A stretch of DNA of 45,665 nucleotides from Polaribacter sp. (lineage in GTDB: Bacteria; Bacteroidota; Bacteroidia; Flavobacteriales; Flavobacteriaceae). Under the pieces are notes generated by a model, which saw only the letters and a list, made by a program, of their open reading frames with translations, searched no databases and had not been told where the DNA came from. The position numbers were made by a program, and so were the translations under genes. Location of the stretch: contig JAQXEU010000020.1 of NCBI GenBank assembly GCA_029250685.1, positions 1 to 45,665 on the forward strand, read 5' to 3'. Shown one piece after another: positions 7,909 through 18,347 of this stretch. Numbering within the stretch: the stretch's first letter is position 1; each line of letters begins with the position of its first letter.

Positions 7909-8904
7909 ATGAATTCAAACCCTAGAATAGCGGTTTTTGGCGGAGGAAGTTGGGCAACAGCAATTGTTAAAATGTTAACCGAGAACATTGAAAATGTTGG
8001 TTGGTACATGCGTAATACAAACGCAATTAATCACATTAAGAAACACGGTCACAACCCGAACTACTTAAGCTCTGCAGAACTGAAAACAAATAAATTAGAT
8101 TTATCAAATGATATAAACAACATTGTTGATAATTATGATGTGTTGATATTTGTAATTCCATCTGCTTTTTTAAAAAAAGAATTAGAAAAATTGACCGCAT
8201 CTTTAACGGATAAAATCATCTTTTCAGCAATTAAAGGAATTGTGCCAGAAACAGGATTAATTATAGGTGAACATTTTCATGATATTTATAATATTCCGTT
8301 TGAAAACATTGGTGTTATTACAGGTCCTTGTCATGCAGAAGAAGTTGCAATGGAGCGTTTATCATATTTAACATTGGCTTGTCAAGATCAAGAAAAAGCA
8401 AAAATGTTAAGTAAATTTATTGCTGGAGATTATATAAAAACAAAGATTTCTGATGATATTATCGGTACAGAATATGCGGCGATGTTGAAAAACATTTATG
8501 CAATTGCAGCAGGAATAGCACATGGTTTAGGTTATGGAGATAATTTTCAATCGGTGTTAATGAGTAATGCAATTAGAGAAATGAAACGTTTCATTAAAAA
8601 AGTTCATAAAATGAAACGTAACATTAATAACTCGGCTTATTTAGGCGATTTATTAGTAACAGGATATTCTACTTTTAGCAGAAACAGAATGTTTGGAAAC
8701 ATGATTGGTAAAGGGTATACAGTAAAATCTGCTCAAATGGAAATGAGTATGGTTGCTGAAGGTTATTACGCCACAAAAAGCGCGTTTGAAATCAAAGAAA
8801 AAAACGGAGCAAAAACACCAATCATTGATGCCGTTTTTAATGTTTTGTATAACAAAAAAGAAGCAAAAGATCAGTTTGAAAAACTAACGCATAAGTTGAA
8901 TTAG
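7909..8904 (+). CDS. gpsA: NAD(P)H-dependent glycerol-3-phosphate dehydrogenase
   Basis: Reduces dihydroxyacetone phosphate to sn-glycerol 3-phosphate, the backbone precursor of phospholipids. The Rossmann motif is IAVFGGGSWATAIVKML, and the GpsA signatures SAIKGI, GVITGPCHAEEV, EYAAMLKNIYAIAAGIAHGLGYGDN and GDLLVTGYS-type segments are all present. I place the start at ATG 7909, giving 331 residues, because a TTG-N21-TACATTTG promoter ends at 7887 and the longer frame would start within it. The gene is divergent from the flippase operon and converges on lysC. Confidence 0.95.
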   Translation: MNSNPRIAVFGGGSWATAIVKMLTENIENVGWYMRNTNAINHIKKHGHNPNYLSSAELKTNKLDLSNDINNIVDNYDVLIFVIPSAFLKKELEKLTASLTDKIIFSAIKGIVPETGLIIGEHFHDIYNIPFENIGVITGPCHAEEVAMERLSYLTLACQDQEKAKMLSKFIAGDYIKTKISDDIIGTEYAAMLKNIYAIAAGIAHGLGYGDNFQSVLMSNAIREMKRFIKKVHKMKRNINNSAYLGDLLVTGYSTFSRNRMFGNMIGKGYTVKSAQMEMSMVAEGYYATKSAFEIKEKNGAKTPIIDAVFNVLYNKKEAKDQFEKLTHKLN

Positions 8905-8949
8905 CTGCTTGTTACATTTAATAACTGAATAAAAAATTTACGTTTTAAT

Positions 8950-10308
8950 TTAGTCTTCTAACGTCTCAATTGCTTCCGACAACAAATATTTTTCCTTAAA
9001 CAAACCTTGATTTAAAGAATTTAATGCCGCTATTTTATGGGTGCTTTTTACTAAAAGCGAAATATTATAATTACTTCCTCCGTAAGAAATCATCCGAACA
9101 GGAATTCCTTTTAAAGAATTAAAAACTTGAGCAGTAACTCCTTCTTTTTTTTGAGAAAAATCTCCTGCAACACAAATAATACTTAAATCAGAATCGATTT
9201 GTATTTTACCAAATGGCTCTAATTCAGAAATTATTTTCGAAAGGTAAGAAATATCATCAATAGTTAATGAAATAGCAACTTCAGATGTTGTTATCATATC
9301 AATTGGTGTTTGATTATTTTCAAACACTTCAAACACTTTTTTTAAGAAACCGTAAGCCATTAACATTCTATACGATTTTATTTTAATCGCCGTAATTCCA
9401 TCTTTAGCAGCAACAGCAGTAAAACCTTTGTTTCCCTTTTTATTTTTTATAATAGTTCCCTTAGAAACCGGATTAAAAGTGTTTTTTAATAAAACCGGAA
9501 TGTTATTTTCTTTAGCAGGAATTAAACTTTGCGGATGTAAAATTTTTGCACCAAAATATGCTAACTCAGCAGCTTCATCAAAAGAGATTTCTTCAATTGA
9601 AAACGTGTTTTCTACAAATCGCGGATCATTATTATGCATTCCATCAATGTCGGTCCAAATCTGAATTTCTTTAGCGTTTATTGCCGCTCCAATTAACGAC
9701 GCTGTATAATCGCTTCCACCACGTTGAAGGTTAGAAAATTCTCCAATCTCATTTTTACAAATAAAACCTTGAGTAATCCATGTGGTTTCTTTTGGTTTTT
9801 GATTGATAATTGGGATTATTTTTCCTTTTATTTTTGAAATATCTGGTTCATTGTCTTTATTAACTTCCATAAAATCTAGCGCAGATATTAATGTTGAAGA
9901 AACTTCAGATTCTTCTAAATATAATTGCACCAAATTCGTTGATAAAAGTTCTCCTTGCGCGACCATTGTGTTTTCTAAAAGCAAATTCGCTGCGTTTTTC
10001 GTTAACTTTCTTAGAAAATTAAATTTTTCGAGAACAAAACCGTTCGCTTTTTGTTGGTAAGTTTTTGTTACAAATAACTCATTAATTAATGATAGATAAG
10101 TAACTTCTAAATCAGAAATTAACACCAAAGAATGTTGTATTTCTTTTTTGTTTATTGTTTTATAAATATCTACTAAAGAGTTGGTTGTGCCCGAAACAGC
10201 AGATAAAACAATAATCTTTTGTTCTTTTAAGCCCGTAATAATTTCAACTACTTTTTTTATGTTTTTGGCGCTTCCAACAGAAGTTCCACCAAATTTTAAA
10301 ACAATCAT
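8950..10308 (-). CDS. lysC: Aspartate kinase
   Basis: Phosphorylates L-aspartate in the first step of the Lys, Thr, Met and diaminopimelate pathway. The 452-residue protein is monofunctional: the kinase motif VLKFGGTSVGS at the N-terminus, GRGGSDYTASL-type nucleotide region (NLQRGGSDYTASL), WTDIDGM and FGAKILHPQSL, followed by two C-terminal ACT-like domains from about residue 300 that normally bind feedback inhibitors. No homoserine dehydrogenase domain is fused. It is divergent from an ACT-domain protein gene, with 100 nt between the starts. No exact TAnnTTTG was found upstream. The aspartate-semialdehyde dehydrogenase gene of the same pathway lies 20 kb away. Confidence 0.95.
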   Translation of the reverse strand: MIVLKFGGTSVGSAKNIKKVVEIITGLKEQKIIVLSAVSGTTNSLVDIYKTINKKEIQHSLVLISDLEVTYLSLINELFVTKTYQQKANGFVLEKFNFLRKLTKNAANLLLENTMVAQGELLSTNLVQLYLEESEVSSTLISALDFMEVNKDNEPDISKIKGKIIPIINQKPKETTWITQGFICKNEIGEFSNLQRGGSDYTASLIGAAINAKEIQIWTDIDGMHNNDPRFVENTFSIEEISFDEAAELAYFGAKILHPQSLIPAKENNIPVLLKNTFNPVSKGTIIKNKKGNKGFTAVAAKDGITAIKIKSYRMLMAYGFLKKVFEVFENNQTPIDMITTSEVAISLTIDDISYLSKIISELEPFGKIQIDSDLSIICVAGDFSQKKEGVTAQVFNSLKGIPVRMISYGGSNYNISLLVKSTHKIAALNSLNQGLFKEKYLLSEAIETLED

Positions 10309-10408
10309 TTTGTTAATTTTTAAACAAAAAAACGACGAAACACAAATAAGAACAATTTTATTTAATACTTTTACGCAATTATAACAAAATGTTTAAAATT
10401 AAACACCT

Positions 10409-11068
10409 ATGAAAACAATCCAAGAAGCGGTAGAAAACACAATTCGTAAAACACCTTTTATTGAAGAGGCTTTGAATGAAAAACTAATCAATGTTTCATC
10501 TTTGGCAAGAATCATAATGCCAGAGGTTTCTAAAATATTGAAAAAAGATGTAAAAATAGGTGCTGTTATGATGGCTATAAACCGCTTATCACCAGCAAAT
10601 GAATTACGAATAAGAAAAAACATTAAGAAGTTAGCCTCTAACCTTGGGGATTTTATTGTAAGATCTGATTTATGTGACTTTACCTTTAAAAACACTCCGT
10701 CTTTATTAAAAGAAATTGCGAAATTATTAGGAAAAGCAGCAGATAGTAATGATTATTTTTTAACAGTTTCTCAGGGAATTTTTGAAACTAATATAGTGAT
10801 TAGTAAAAACTTACTTGAAAGTGTTGAAACTAGTTTTAATAATGAAAAGCTAATTCACAATGTAAAAGATTTAGCGTCAATTACTTTAAAGTTACCAAAA
10901 AACAACCAGGAGCAATCTGGAATTTATTATTTTATTTTAAAGCAATTAGCTTGGGCAAACATTCCTTTACAAGAAATAATATCAACTACCAACGAAATGA
11001 CCATTGTTGTAAAAGAAAAAGACGTGAATGAAACTTTTTCTATTTTGATGGATATAAAACTGAGTTAG
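10409..11068 (+). CDS. ACT-domain protein, possible regulator of amino acid metabolism
   Basis: The 219-residue protein is not a known enzyme. Residues about 1-90 are helical and basic, with INVSSLARIIMPEVSKIL and KIGAVMMAINRLS, which could form a winged-helix-like domain. The C-terminal half contains a full ACT-like beta-alpha-beta-beta-alpha-beta pattern (LASITLKLPKNN, GIYYFILKQLAWANIPL, MTIVVKEKDVNETFSIL). ACT domains bind amino acids. The overall plan resembles predicted ACT regulators of the COG2150 type. Divergence from lysC makes a regulatory role in aspartate-family biosynthesis attractive, but this is inference. Its stop overlaps the convergent PNPOx-like gene by 4 nt. Confidence 0.6.
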   Translation: MKTIQEAVENTIRKTPFIEEALNEKLINVSSLARIIMPEVSKILKKDVKIGAVMMAINRLSPANELRIRKNIKKLASNLGDFIVRSDLCDFTFKNTPSLLKEIAKLLGKAADSNDYFLTVSQGIFETNIVISKNLLESVETSFNNEKLIHNVKDLASITLKLPKNNQEQSGIYYFILKQLAWANIPLQEIISTTNEMTIVVKEKDVNETFSILMDIKLS

Positions 11069-11610
11069 TTATCTAAAATGTTGGTAGGAAAACCATCAAT
11101 ACTAGTAGTGTTTTTTTCTTTCCAGTATTCTTTTATACCCTCTTCCCCTTTTTCCTCCGCCCAATCATTTAATTCATTTCTCTCTCCTTTATATTTCAAA
11201 AACGGAATTGACATTCCGCAGGAAGTTTGTGCGCTTTCAATTTCTATATCAAATACCTGACGAGTTCCTGGTGTTTCTGGAAAAAGTGATACAACATCAT
11301 TCCAATCAGCACCGTTTGGTTTAATCTCTTTTCCTTTTCCGTACAAACGGAGAATATTAGGAGCGCCTTCAAAAGAACAAAACATCATGGTGATTCTATT
11401 TTTTTCTAGTAAGTGTGCTGCGGTTTCATTTCCGCTTCCGGTAACATTAAGCCATAAAACACGGTTTTCATTTATCACTCTAAAAGAATCCATTCCTTTA
11501 GGTGATAAATTTATTCTTCCGTTTGATGGAGCTGTTGCAACAAAAAACATTTTTTGTTTTTCAATAAAGCTCTGTAGCCTTTTAGTGATTGATGTATAAA
11601 ATTTTGCCAT
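11065..11610 (-). CDS. Pyridoxamine 5'-phosphate oxidase family protein
   Basis: The protein has the flavin-binding split-barrel pattern: FIEKQKMFFVATAPSNGRINLSPKGMDSF, VLWLNVTGSGNETAAHLLE, ITMMFCSFEGAPNILRLYG and later QTSCGMSIPFLKY. It probably binds FMN or F420-like cofactor and reduces or binds a small molecule in the cytosol; it is not the vitamin B6 enzyme itself. I choose the ATG at 11610 (MAKFYTSITKR, 181 residues) because the longer frame from 11661 adds a 17-residue stretch that is not typical of the family. It converges on the ACT-protein gene with overlapping stops and no terminator. Confidence 0.85.
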   Translation of the reverse strand: MAKFYTSITKRLQSFIEKQKMFFVATAPSNGRINLSPKGMDSFRVINENRVLWLNVTGSGNETAAHLLEKNRITMMFCSFEGAPNILRLYGKGKEIKPNGADWNDVVSLFPETPGTRQVFDIEIESAQTSCGMSIPFLKYKGERNELNDWAEEKGEEGIKEYWKEKNTTSIDGFPTNILDN

Positions 11611-11707
11611 GCTTTTTATTATTAGAGAATAAAAATAGGAATAAACTTCAAAAGAACTCATATTTTGTTTTAATTAGTATCTTTAAAAAAAATAAAAACT
11701 TTCTTTT

Positions 11708-13183
11708 ATGGAATATGGTTTCTTGTCGGTAATTCCGCCAATCGTTGCAATTATTTTAGCACTAAGAACAAAGCAAGTCTACATTGCGTTGATTTTTGGT
11801 ATTTGGTTTTCTTGGTTGATTATTAAAGGGTGGAACCCGTTAGATGGAACTTTAGCCATGATTGAAGGATTGGTAAACGTTTTTAAATCTGAAGGAAACA
11901 CAAGAACTATTATGTTTAGCGCATTGGTTGGAGCGTTGTTAATTTTCATTCAGTTTTCTAGAGGAGTTGAAGGTTTCATCAATATTTTAAACAAACTAAT
12001 TGTTAAAGTTGAAAAGAAAAAAGCTGGTTATAGCAGAGTTATGGTTCAAGTTTTAGCAACAGTAACAGGGTTGTTATTATTTGTAGAAACAAGCATAAGC
12101 TCTTTAACAGTTGGAACTTTATACAGACCAATTTTTGACAAATTAGGAATTCCGAGAGAAAAACTAGCCTACATTGCTGATTCTAGTTCAGCACCATCAT
12201 CAATTTTAATTCCGTTTAATGCTTGGGGAGCTTTTATAATGGGCTTATTATTAACTCAAGGAATTGACAAACCCTTTTCAGTGATGATTTCATCTATAAA
12301 GTATAACTTTTATCCATTGTTAGCAATCGCAATTGTATTCATTGTAATTTTTACAAAGAAAGATTGGGGTGCTATGAAAAAAGCAGAGAAAAGAACCAAA
12401 GAAACCGGGTTGTTAATGAATGAAGGTTCTAAACCAATGGTTTCTGACGCAGTAACTTCGTTTCCACCAAAAGAAGGAATTGAAGCAAAAGCATATAATA
12501 TGATTGTTCCATTATTGGTAATGGTTTTAATGATGCCAATCAATTTAATGTATACAGGTTGGAGCGCAGTAAAAACATCAACCTCTTTTTTAGATCACGC
12601 ATCACAAGCAATCGGAAATGGTTCTGGTTCATCTTCTGTTTTATACGCAGTAATTGCTTCTTTATTGGTTTCGATGATCATGTATTTTGTTCAAGGAATT
12701 ATGAAAGCGAAAGAAGCAGTAGATTTAACGTTAAGAGGAATTAGCGAGTTAATGCCCTTGGCTTTATTAATGTTATTAGCATTTGCTATAGGAGATGCTT
12801 GTAAAGAGTTAGAAACCGGAGTTTATGTTGCAAATGCAACGAAAGAATGGTTATCCCCTGAATTATTGCCCGCTGTTGTTTTTATAATTAGTTCGTTTAT
12901 TGCTTTTTCTACAGGAACTTCTTGGGGAACATTTGCAATTATGATGGCAATTTCAATTCCGATGGCAAACATTCACGGAGCTGATATTACAATTGTTGTT
13001 GCAGCAACGTTGGGTGGTGGAATTTTCGGAGATCATTGTTCGCCGATTTCAGATACTTCCATTATATCATCTATGGCTTCTGCAAGTGATCACATAGACC
13101 ATGTAAAAACACAATTACCATACGCTATAGTTGGTGGAATTATAACAACACTGGCTTATTTAGCAATTGGATTTATGGGATAG
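11708..13183 (+). CDS. Na+/H+ antiporter NhaC family protein
   Basis: The 491-residue protein has about 11-12 hydrophobic segments with the NhaC family signatures FVETSISSLTVGTLYRPIFDKL, DSSSAPSSILIPFNAWGAF and GGGIFGDHCSPISDTSIISS. It should exchange Na+ (or another substrate) for H+ across the inner membrane, consistent with a marine lifestyle. NhaC relatives include malate-lactate and arginine-ornithine carriers, so the substrate is uncertain. The gene starts on the minus-strand neighbour's upstream side with only an imperfect promoter TATCTTTA at 11678-11685. The M28 peptidase gene follows after 70 nt. Confidence 0.88.
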   Translation: MEYGFLSVIPPIVAIILALRTKQVYIALIFGIWFSWLIIKGWNPLDGTLAMIEGLVNVFKSEGNTRTIMFSALVGALLIFIQFSRGVEGFINILNKLIVKVEKKKAGYSRVMVQVLATVTGLLLFVETSISSLTVGTLYRPIFDKLGIPREKLAYIADSSSAPSSILIPFNAWGAFIMGLLLTQGIDKPFSVMISSIKYNFYPLLAIAIVFIVIFTKKDWGAMKKAEKRTKETGLLMNEGSKPMVSDAVTSFPPKEGIEAKAYNMIVPLLVMVLMMPINLMYTGWSAVKTSTSFLDHASQAIGNGSGSSSVLYAVIASLLVSMIMYFVQGIMKAKEAVDLTLRGISELMPLALLMLLAFAIGDACKELETGVYVANATKEWLSPELLPAVVFIISSFIAFSTGTSWGTFAIMMAISIPMANIHGADITIVVAATLGGGIFGDHCSPISDTSIISSMASASDHIDHVKTQLPYAIVGGIITTLAYLAIGFMG

Positions 13184-13253
13184 CGTTCAACATAATTTAT
13201 ATATACAAAAACAAGTAATTAACCACACGCCGAAAGGCTTAAAAAGGAATTCA

Positions 13254-14555
13254 ATGAAAAAAATATTTTTACCATTAATAGCTATTTGTGCTATTTTTTC
13301 TTCATGTAAAGAAAGTATTGACAGTATTATCAATGCAGAGGAAGTAGAGCGTATAGAAAGAATTCTTGCTTCGGATGAAATGGAAGGAAGAAGAACTTTT
13401 ACTCCAGGAATTGATAAAGCAGCAGATTTTATTGCTGAAGATTTTAAAAGCAGCGGATTAGAATTTTTTGGAGACAATGATTCTTATTTTCAACACATTA
13501 CCATGATTCAAGCTTCTGCAAATGCAATTAATGGAAAGTTTGGTAAAGAATCATTAAACACAAGTAATGTCGTTGCAAATACAACTGCAGCAGAAATTAA
13601 TATAGAGTCATTAGATGGTTACACGGTTGTTGTGATTACTAAAGAAGACAATCTTTTTCAAAAAGCCTTTCCATTAACTAGAAGAGCAGAAAACATCATT
13701 GTTTTGATTGATGAAGCTCATAAAAAGAATTTTGCAAGAATGCCAAGATTAGTTGGTAGAGCAAAGTTTCCTTCAAAGTTTTCACAAATATTTATTTTAA
13801 CGAAAAACGTTAAAGCCACCTCTATAGAGTTGAATATCAAAAACACATTGAAAGAGCAAAAATTAAAGAACGTAGTTGGTGTTATTCCAGGAAAAAGTAA
13901 AAAAGATGAATACGTTGTTTTTGGCGGACATTATGATCATTTAGGAATAGGAAAACCAGACAAAAATAAAGACAGTATTTTCAACGGAGCTAATGATGAT
14001 GCATCGGGAACAACAGCAGTTATGATGCTGGCAAAATACTTTAATAAAGTAAAAGATAATGAAAGAACGTTGGTTTTTGTTGCCTTTACAGCTGAAGAAA
14101 TGGGAGGATTTGGAAGTAAATACTTCAGTAAGCAATTGAATCCAGACAAAGTAATGGCGATGTTTAATATAGAAATGATTGGAACCGAAAGCAAATGGGG
14201 AACAAACAGTGCTTATATTACAGGTTTTGAAAGAAGCAGCATGGGGAAAATATTACAAAAAAACTTAAGCGGTTCTAAGTTTCGTTTTGAGCCAGATCCG
14301 TACCCAAAACAGAATTTATTTTACAGAAGTGATAACGCAACTTTAGCAGAATTGGGTGTGCCCGCTCATACAATTGCAACAGCAAAAATGGATGAAAAAC
14401 CAAATAACGAGCCAAACTATCACAAACAAAGTGACGAAATTGAAACGCTAGACATGGTTAATATGTCAGAAATTATTAAGTCGATTGCTTTGAGTAGTAA
14501 AACAATTATTAGTGGAGAAGACACACCTACAAGAGTTACACTTCCTAAAAGATAG
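13254..14555 (+). CDS. M28 family metallopeptidase lipoprotein
   Basis: The protein starts with a lipoprotein signal (lipobox FSSC, Cys18 counted from ATG 13254), so it is exported and lipid anchored; 433 residues. The dinuclear zinc peptidase motifs are present: GGHYDHLG, NGANDDASG, AFTAEEMGG (catalytic Glu and ligand), NIEMIG and the final ligand in YHKQSDE. The fourth ligand position is Glu in NIEM rather than the common Asp. It likely acts as an aminopeptidase in the periplasm or outer membrane. An in-frame ATG at 13167 overlaps the antiporter gene and adds no signal peptide, so I reject it; AAGGAATTC precedes the chosen start. Confidence 0.9.
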   Translation: MKKIFLPLIAICAIFSSCKESIDSIINAEEVERIERILASDEMEGRRTFTPGIDKAADFIAEDFKSSGLEFFGDNDSYFQHITMIQASANAINGKFGKESLNTSNVVANTTAAEINIESLDGYTVVVITKEDNLFQKAFPLTRRAENIIVLIDEAHKKNFARMPRLVGRAKFPSKFSQIFILTKNVKATSIELNIKNTLKEQKLKNVVGVIPGKSKKDEYVVFGGHYDHLGIGKPDKNKDSIFNGANDDASGTTAVMMLAKYFNKVKDNERTLVFVAFTAEEMGGFGSKYFSKQLNPDKVMAMFNIEMIGTESKWGTNSAYITGFERSSMGKILQKNLSGSKFRFEPDPYPKQNLFYRSDNATLAELGVPAHTIATAKMDEKPNNEPNYHKQSDEIETLDMVNMSEIIKSIALSSKTIISGEDTPTRVTLPKR

Positions 14556-14582
14556 TAGTTCTTAAGTTTATTTTAAACCAAT

Positions 14583-14626
14583 AAAAAACACTCGAATTGA
14601 TAAGTTATCAACTCGAGTGTTTTTAT
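14583..14626. terminator. Bidirectional terminator
   Basis: A long hairpin with outer arms ACACTCGA/TCGAGTGT and inner arms TTGATAA/TTATCAA is flanked by six A before and a T run after. It lies 27 nt after the M28 peptidase stop and just before the end of the convergent minus-strand gene, so it can serve both. Confidence 0.85.
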
Positions 14627-14639
14627 TTTATAATAAAAA

Positions 14640-15035
14640 TTATTCTGCTAAAATTCCGCGTTTTTTTAATTCAGAAATCATGCGCAAAGCACCTTCTTTA
14701 ATAGTGTCTTTTTCGAAGAGAAATGTTTTATCAAAAAGCGTATTTCCTTCAAAAAAAGAAACTTGAAAACGATTGTGTAGTTTGAATAATTCAGGCTGAA
14801 TAAACTCCACTTTAGCAAAAGAGTTTGCGGGTAATTTTTCAATTTTTTTACGTAATAATGAAGTGGTTTTCGTATCGTTAAATCCTTGAGAAACAATCAC
14901 AACCATTTCTAAATCAACTTCTTTTTTATTAATGATATAAATATTCCAATCGTCTGTTTTATAAATAGCATTGTATTCATAAACAACTGCGATCTCTACA
15001 TCAGTAACTTTTGGTATTTGGATGTCTTTTTTCAT
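14640..15035 (-). CDS. Conserved-looking protein of unknown function (131 aa)
   Basis: I do not recognise the family. The 131-residue product has no signal peptide or membrane segment and is mixed alpha/beta: strands VEIAVVYEYNAI, WNIYIINKK and LEMVVIVSQGF, followed by a helical KTTSLLRKKIEKL and an amphipathic C-terminal helix (IKEGALRMISELKKRGI). It is likely cytosolic. It follows pheS by 72 nt on the same strand and shares a terminator with the convergent peptidase gene, so it may be cotranscribed with pheS. Codon usage matches its neighbours and the frame is clean, supporting a real gene. Confidence 0.7.
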   Translation of the reverse strand: MKKDIQIPKVTDVEIAVVYEYNAIYKTDDWNIYIINKKEVDLEMVVIVSQGFNDTKTTSLLRKKIEKLPANSFAKVEFIQPELFKLHNRFQVSFFEGNTLFDKTFLFEKDTIKEGALRMISELKKRGILAE

Positions 15036-15107
15036 TGTATGCTGAACTTGTTTCAGTATCTGTTAAAAATAGAAGAATGTAACGAAAGAAACGGAACTAA
15101 ATTCAGT

Positions 15108-16127
15108 TTAAATCACTGATTTAAATTGCTCTAAGAAACGTTTGTCATTTTCGTAAAACATTCTAATATCAGGAATTTGATATAACAACATAGCAATTCT
15201 TTCAATTCCCATTCCGAATGCATAACCAGAATATTTTGTTGGATCGATATTAGCGTTTTTCAAGACATTAGGATCCACCATTCCGCAACCCATAATTTCC
15301 AACCAACCAGTTCCTTTGGTAATTCTGTAATCAGTTTCAGTTTCTAATCCCCAATAAATATCTACTTCAGCACTTGGTTCTGTAAACGGAAAATATGACG
15401 GACGTAAACGGATTTTAGATTTCCCGAACATCTCTTTTGTAAAGTATAAAAGTGTTTGTTTTAAATCAGCAAAAGAAACATCAGTATCAATATACAAACC
15501 TTCCACTTGATGAAAAATACAATGTGCACGCGCAGAAATATCTTCATTTCTAAAAACTCTTCCCGGAGAAATTGTTCTAATTGGTGGTTGATTTTCTTCC
15601 ATATAACGAACTTGTACAGAAGATGTGTGAGTTCTTAATAAAGTATCTGGATTTTTGTCGATAAAAAAAGTATCCTGCATATCTCTAGCCGGATGATATT
15701 CTGGTAAGTTTAATGCGGTAAAATTATGCCAATCATCTTCAATTTCTGGCCCTTCAGAAACCGTAAAACCAATTCTGTTGAAAACCTCTATAATTTGATT
15801 TTTAACCAATGAAATTGGATGACGAGAGCCTAATTCAATCGGCTCAGAGGGACGTGTTAAATCGCCATAAAAACTTTTTTCACTAGCAGAAGTTTCTAAA
15901 GCATCATTTAACTCAGTAACTTTATCTTCCGCAGCTTTTTTTAAGGTATTTATAGCTTGCCCAAATTCTTTTTTCTGATCATTTGGCACGTTTTTAAACT
16001 CTGCAAATAATCCCTTTAACAAACCTTTACTTCCTAAATATTTTATTCTGAAAGCTTCTAACTCTTCTTTCGAAGTCGCTTTAAAAGCTTTTACATCTCC
16101 AATCAGTTCTTTTACTTTATCTAACAT
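15108..16127 (-). CDS. pheS: Phenylalanine--tRNA ligase alpha subunit
   Basis: Class II aminoacyl-tRNA synthetase subunit that activates Phe and, with PheT, charges tRNA-Phe. The N-terminal coiled coil (about 1-90) precedes the catalytic core with HPISLV, FHQVEGLYID (motif 2 region), RPSYFPFTEPSAEVD and GFAFGMGIERIAML-type motif 3 (YAFGMGIERIAML). I set the start at ATG 16127 (339 residues). An extension to a TTG at 16142 is possible but lies only about 12 nt from a TAAATTTG promoter, so it would be nearly leaderless. pheT is not in the window, a split arrangement often seen in this phylum. Confidence 0.97.
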   Translation of the reverse strand: MLDKVKELIGDVKAFKATSKEELEAFRIKYLGSKGLLKGLFAEFKNVPNDQKKEFGQAINTLKKAAEDKVTELNDALETSASEKSFYGDLTRPSEPIELGSRHPISLVKNQIIEVFNRIGFTVSEGPEIEDDWHNFTALNLPEYHPARDMQDTFFIDKNPDTLLRTHTSSVQVRYMEENQPPIRTISPGRVFRNEDISARAHCIFHQVEGLYIDTDVSFADLKQTLLYFTKEMFGKSKIRLRPSYFPFTEPSAEVDIYWGLETETDYRITKGTGWLEIMGCGMVDPNVLKNANIDPTKYSGYAFGMGIERIAMLLYQIPDIRMFYENDKRFLEQFKSVI

Positions 16128-16153
16128 CTTAATTTTCGCCAATAATTAGGTTG

Positions 16154-16180
16154 CAAATTTATGATTTTTAAACGAAACAA
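16154..16180 (-). promoter_or_regulatory. pheS promoter (Bacteroidota type)
   Basis: On the minus strand TAAATTTG occupies 16161-16154 and a TTG lies at 16180-16178, a spacing of 16 nt, one short of the usual range. The start of transcription would fall near 16148, about 20 nt before ATG 16127. Confidence 0.55.
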
Positions 16181-16228
16181 TACATAGCAAATAGAAAGAG
16201 TTCTTTAGAAGCAAAATAAAATTCAGAA

Positions 16229-16262
16229 TTGAATTTAAAGATTTGAAAAAGAGTTATATTTG
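16229..16262 (+). promoter_or_regulatory. gdhA promoter (Bacteroidota type)
   Basis: TATATTTG at 16255-16262 is a consensus -7 element. A TTG at 16229-16231 lies 23 nt upstream, at the upper end of normal spacing. The leader to ATG 16301 would be about 33 nt. Confidence 0.6.
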
Positions 16263-16279
16263 CGCCATTAATTTATTAA

Positions 16280-17644
<1,365 letters not shown>

Positions 17645-17664
17645 ATACCAAATCAATACAATAT

Positions 17665-17696
17665 AAAAAGCGCATCAAATATTGATGCGCTTTTTT
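17665..17696 (+). terminator. gdhA rho-independent terminator
   Basis: A near-perfect stem AAAAAGCGCATCAA/TTGATGCGCTTTTT with a 3-nt loop (ATA), followed by TTTTTTG. It starts 20 nt after the gdhA stop. Confidence 0.92.
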
Positions 17697-17714
17697 GTTT
17701 TATCTTTATAAATT

Positions 17715-18344
17715 ATGAGTATTCTTTTACATTTTATTTTCGGATTCTTTTTTTCGTTTACAGGCTCTATTACTCCAAGCATGTTAAATATGACAGCGTT
17801 AAAAATTAGTTTAGAGAAAAATAAAAGAGAATCCTATTTATATTCTCTTGGCGTTTCTTTGGTTGTTAGCGCGCAAGCTTATATTGCAATTATCTTAACG
17901 AAATATATTTCTGAAAACCCAAACTTTTTAGAAAGCATAGAAAAAGTAGGAATGGTTATTTTTATCTTATTATCTATTTACTTTTTCATTCAATCTAAAA
18001 AACAAAGACAAGAAGTAAAAGCAAGTAAAGACAGAAAAGGAAATTCGTTTTTATCAGGAGTTTTATTGTCGATGCTAAACATGTTCTCCATTCCTTTTTT
18101 CTGCGGAATAACGGCAACTTTAGAGATGTTTGATTTGATGAGTTTTGATCGTTTATCGATTGCTCTTTTTATTATTGGTTCTACAATTGGCACCTATTTC
18201 ATTTTGTTTTTATACGGGAAACACGCAGGTTATGTTCAGAAAAAAACAGGAAAGTTAACGAAAGATATTAGTTTGATTTTAAGCTTAATAACAGGTTTGG
18301 TGGCAGTTTTTATGTTGATTAAAAATGTTTTTTTAAACGGATAA
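17715..18344 (+). CDS. LysE family transporter
   Basis: The 209-residue inner-membrane protein has about six hydrophobic segments and the LysE/RhtB plan: a start of FIFGFFFSFTGSITPSMLNM in place of the usual G-x-x-x-PGP motif, then FILLSIYFFIQSKK and a C-terminal LILSLITGLVAVFMLIKNVF. Members export amino acids or other small metabolites. The proline-glycine motif is weak here (SITPSML), so this is a divergent member. It is 3 nt upstream of the alpha/beta hydrolase gene and probably cotranscribed with it. Substrate unknown. Confidence 0.8.
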   Translation: MSILLHFIFGFFFSFTGSITPSMLNMTALKISLEKNKRESYLYSLGVSLVVSAQAYIAIILTKYISENPNFLESIEKVGMVIFILLSIYFFIQSKKQRQEVKASKDRKGNSFLSGVLLSMLNMFSIPFFCGITATLEMFDLMSFDRLSIALFIIGSTIGTYFILFLYGKHAGYVQKKTGKLTKDISLILSLITGLVAVFMLIKNVFLNG

Positions 18345-18347
18345 AGA

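Noticed and set aside
13167..13253. Longer start for the M28 peptidase overlapping the NhaC gene
   Set aside because: The extension hides the lipoprotein signal peptide, which begins cleanly at ATG 13254.
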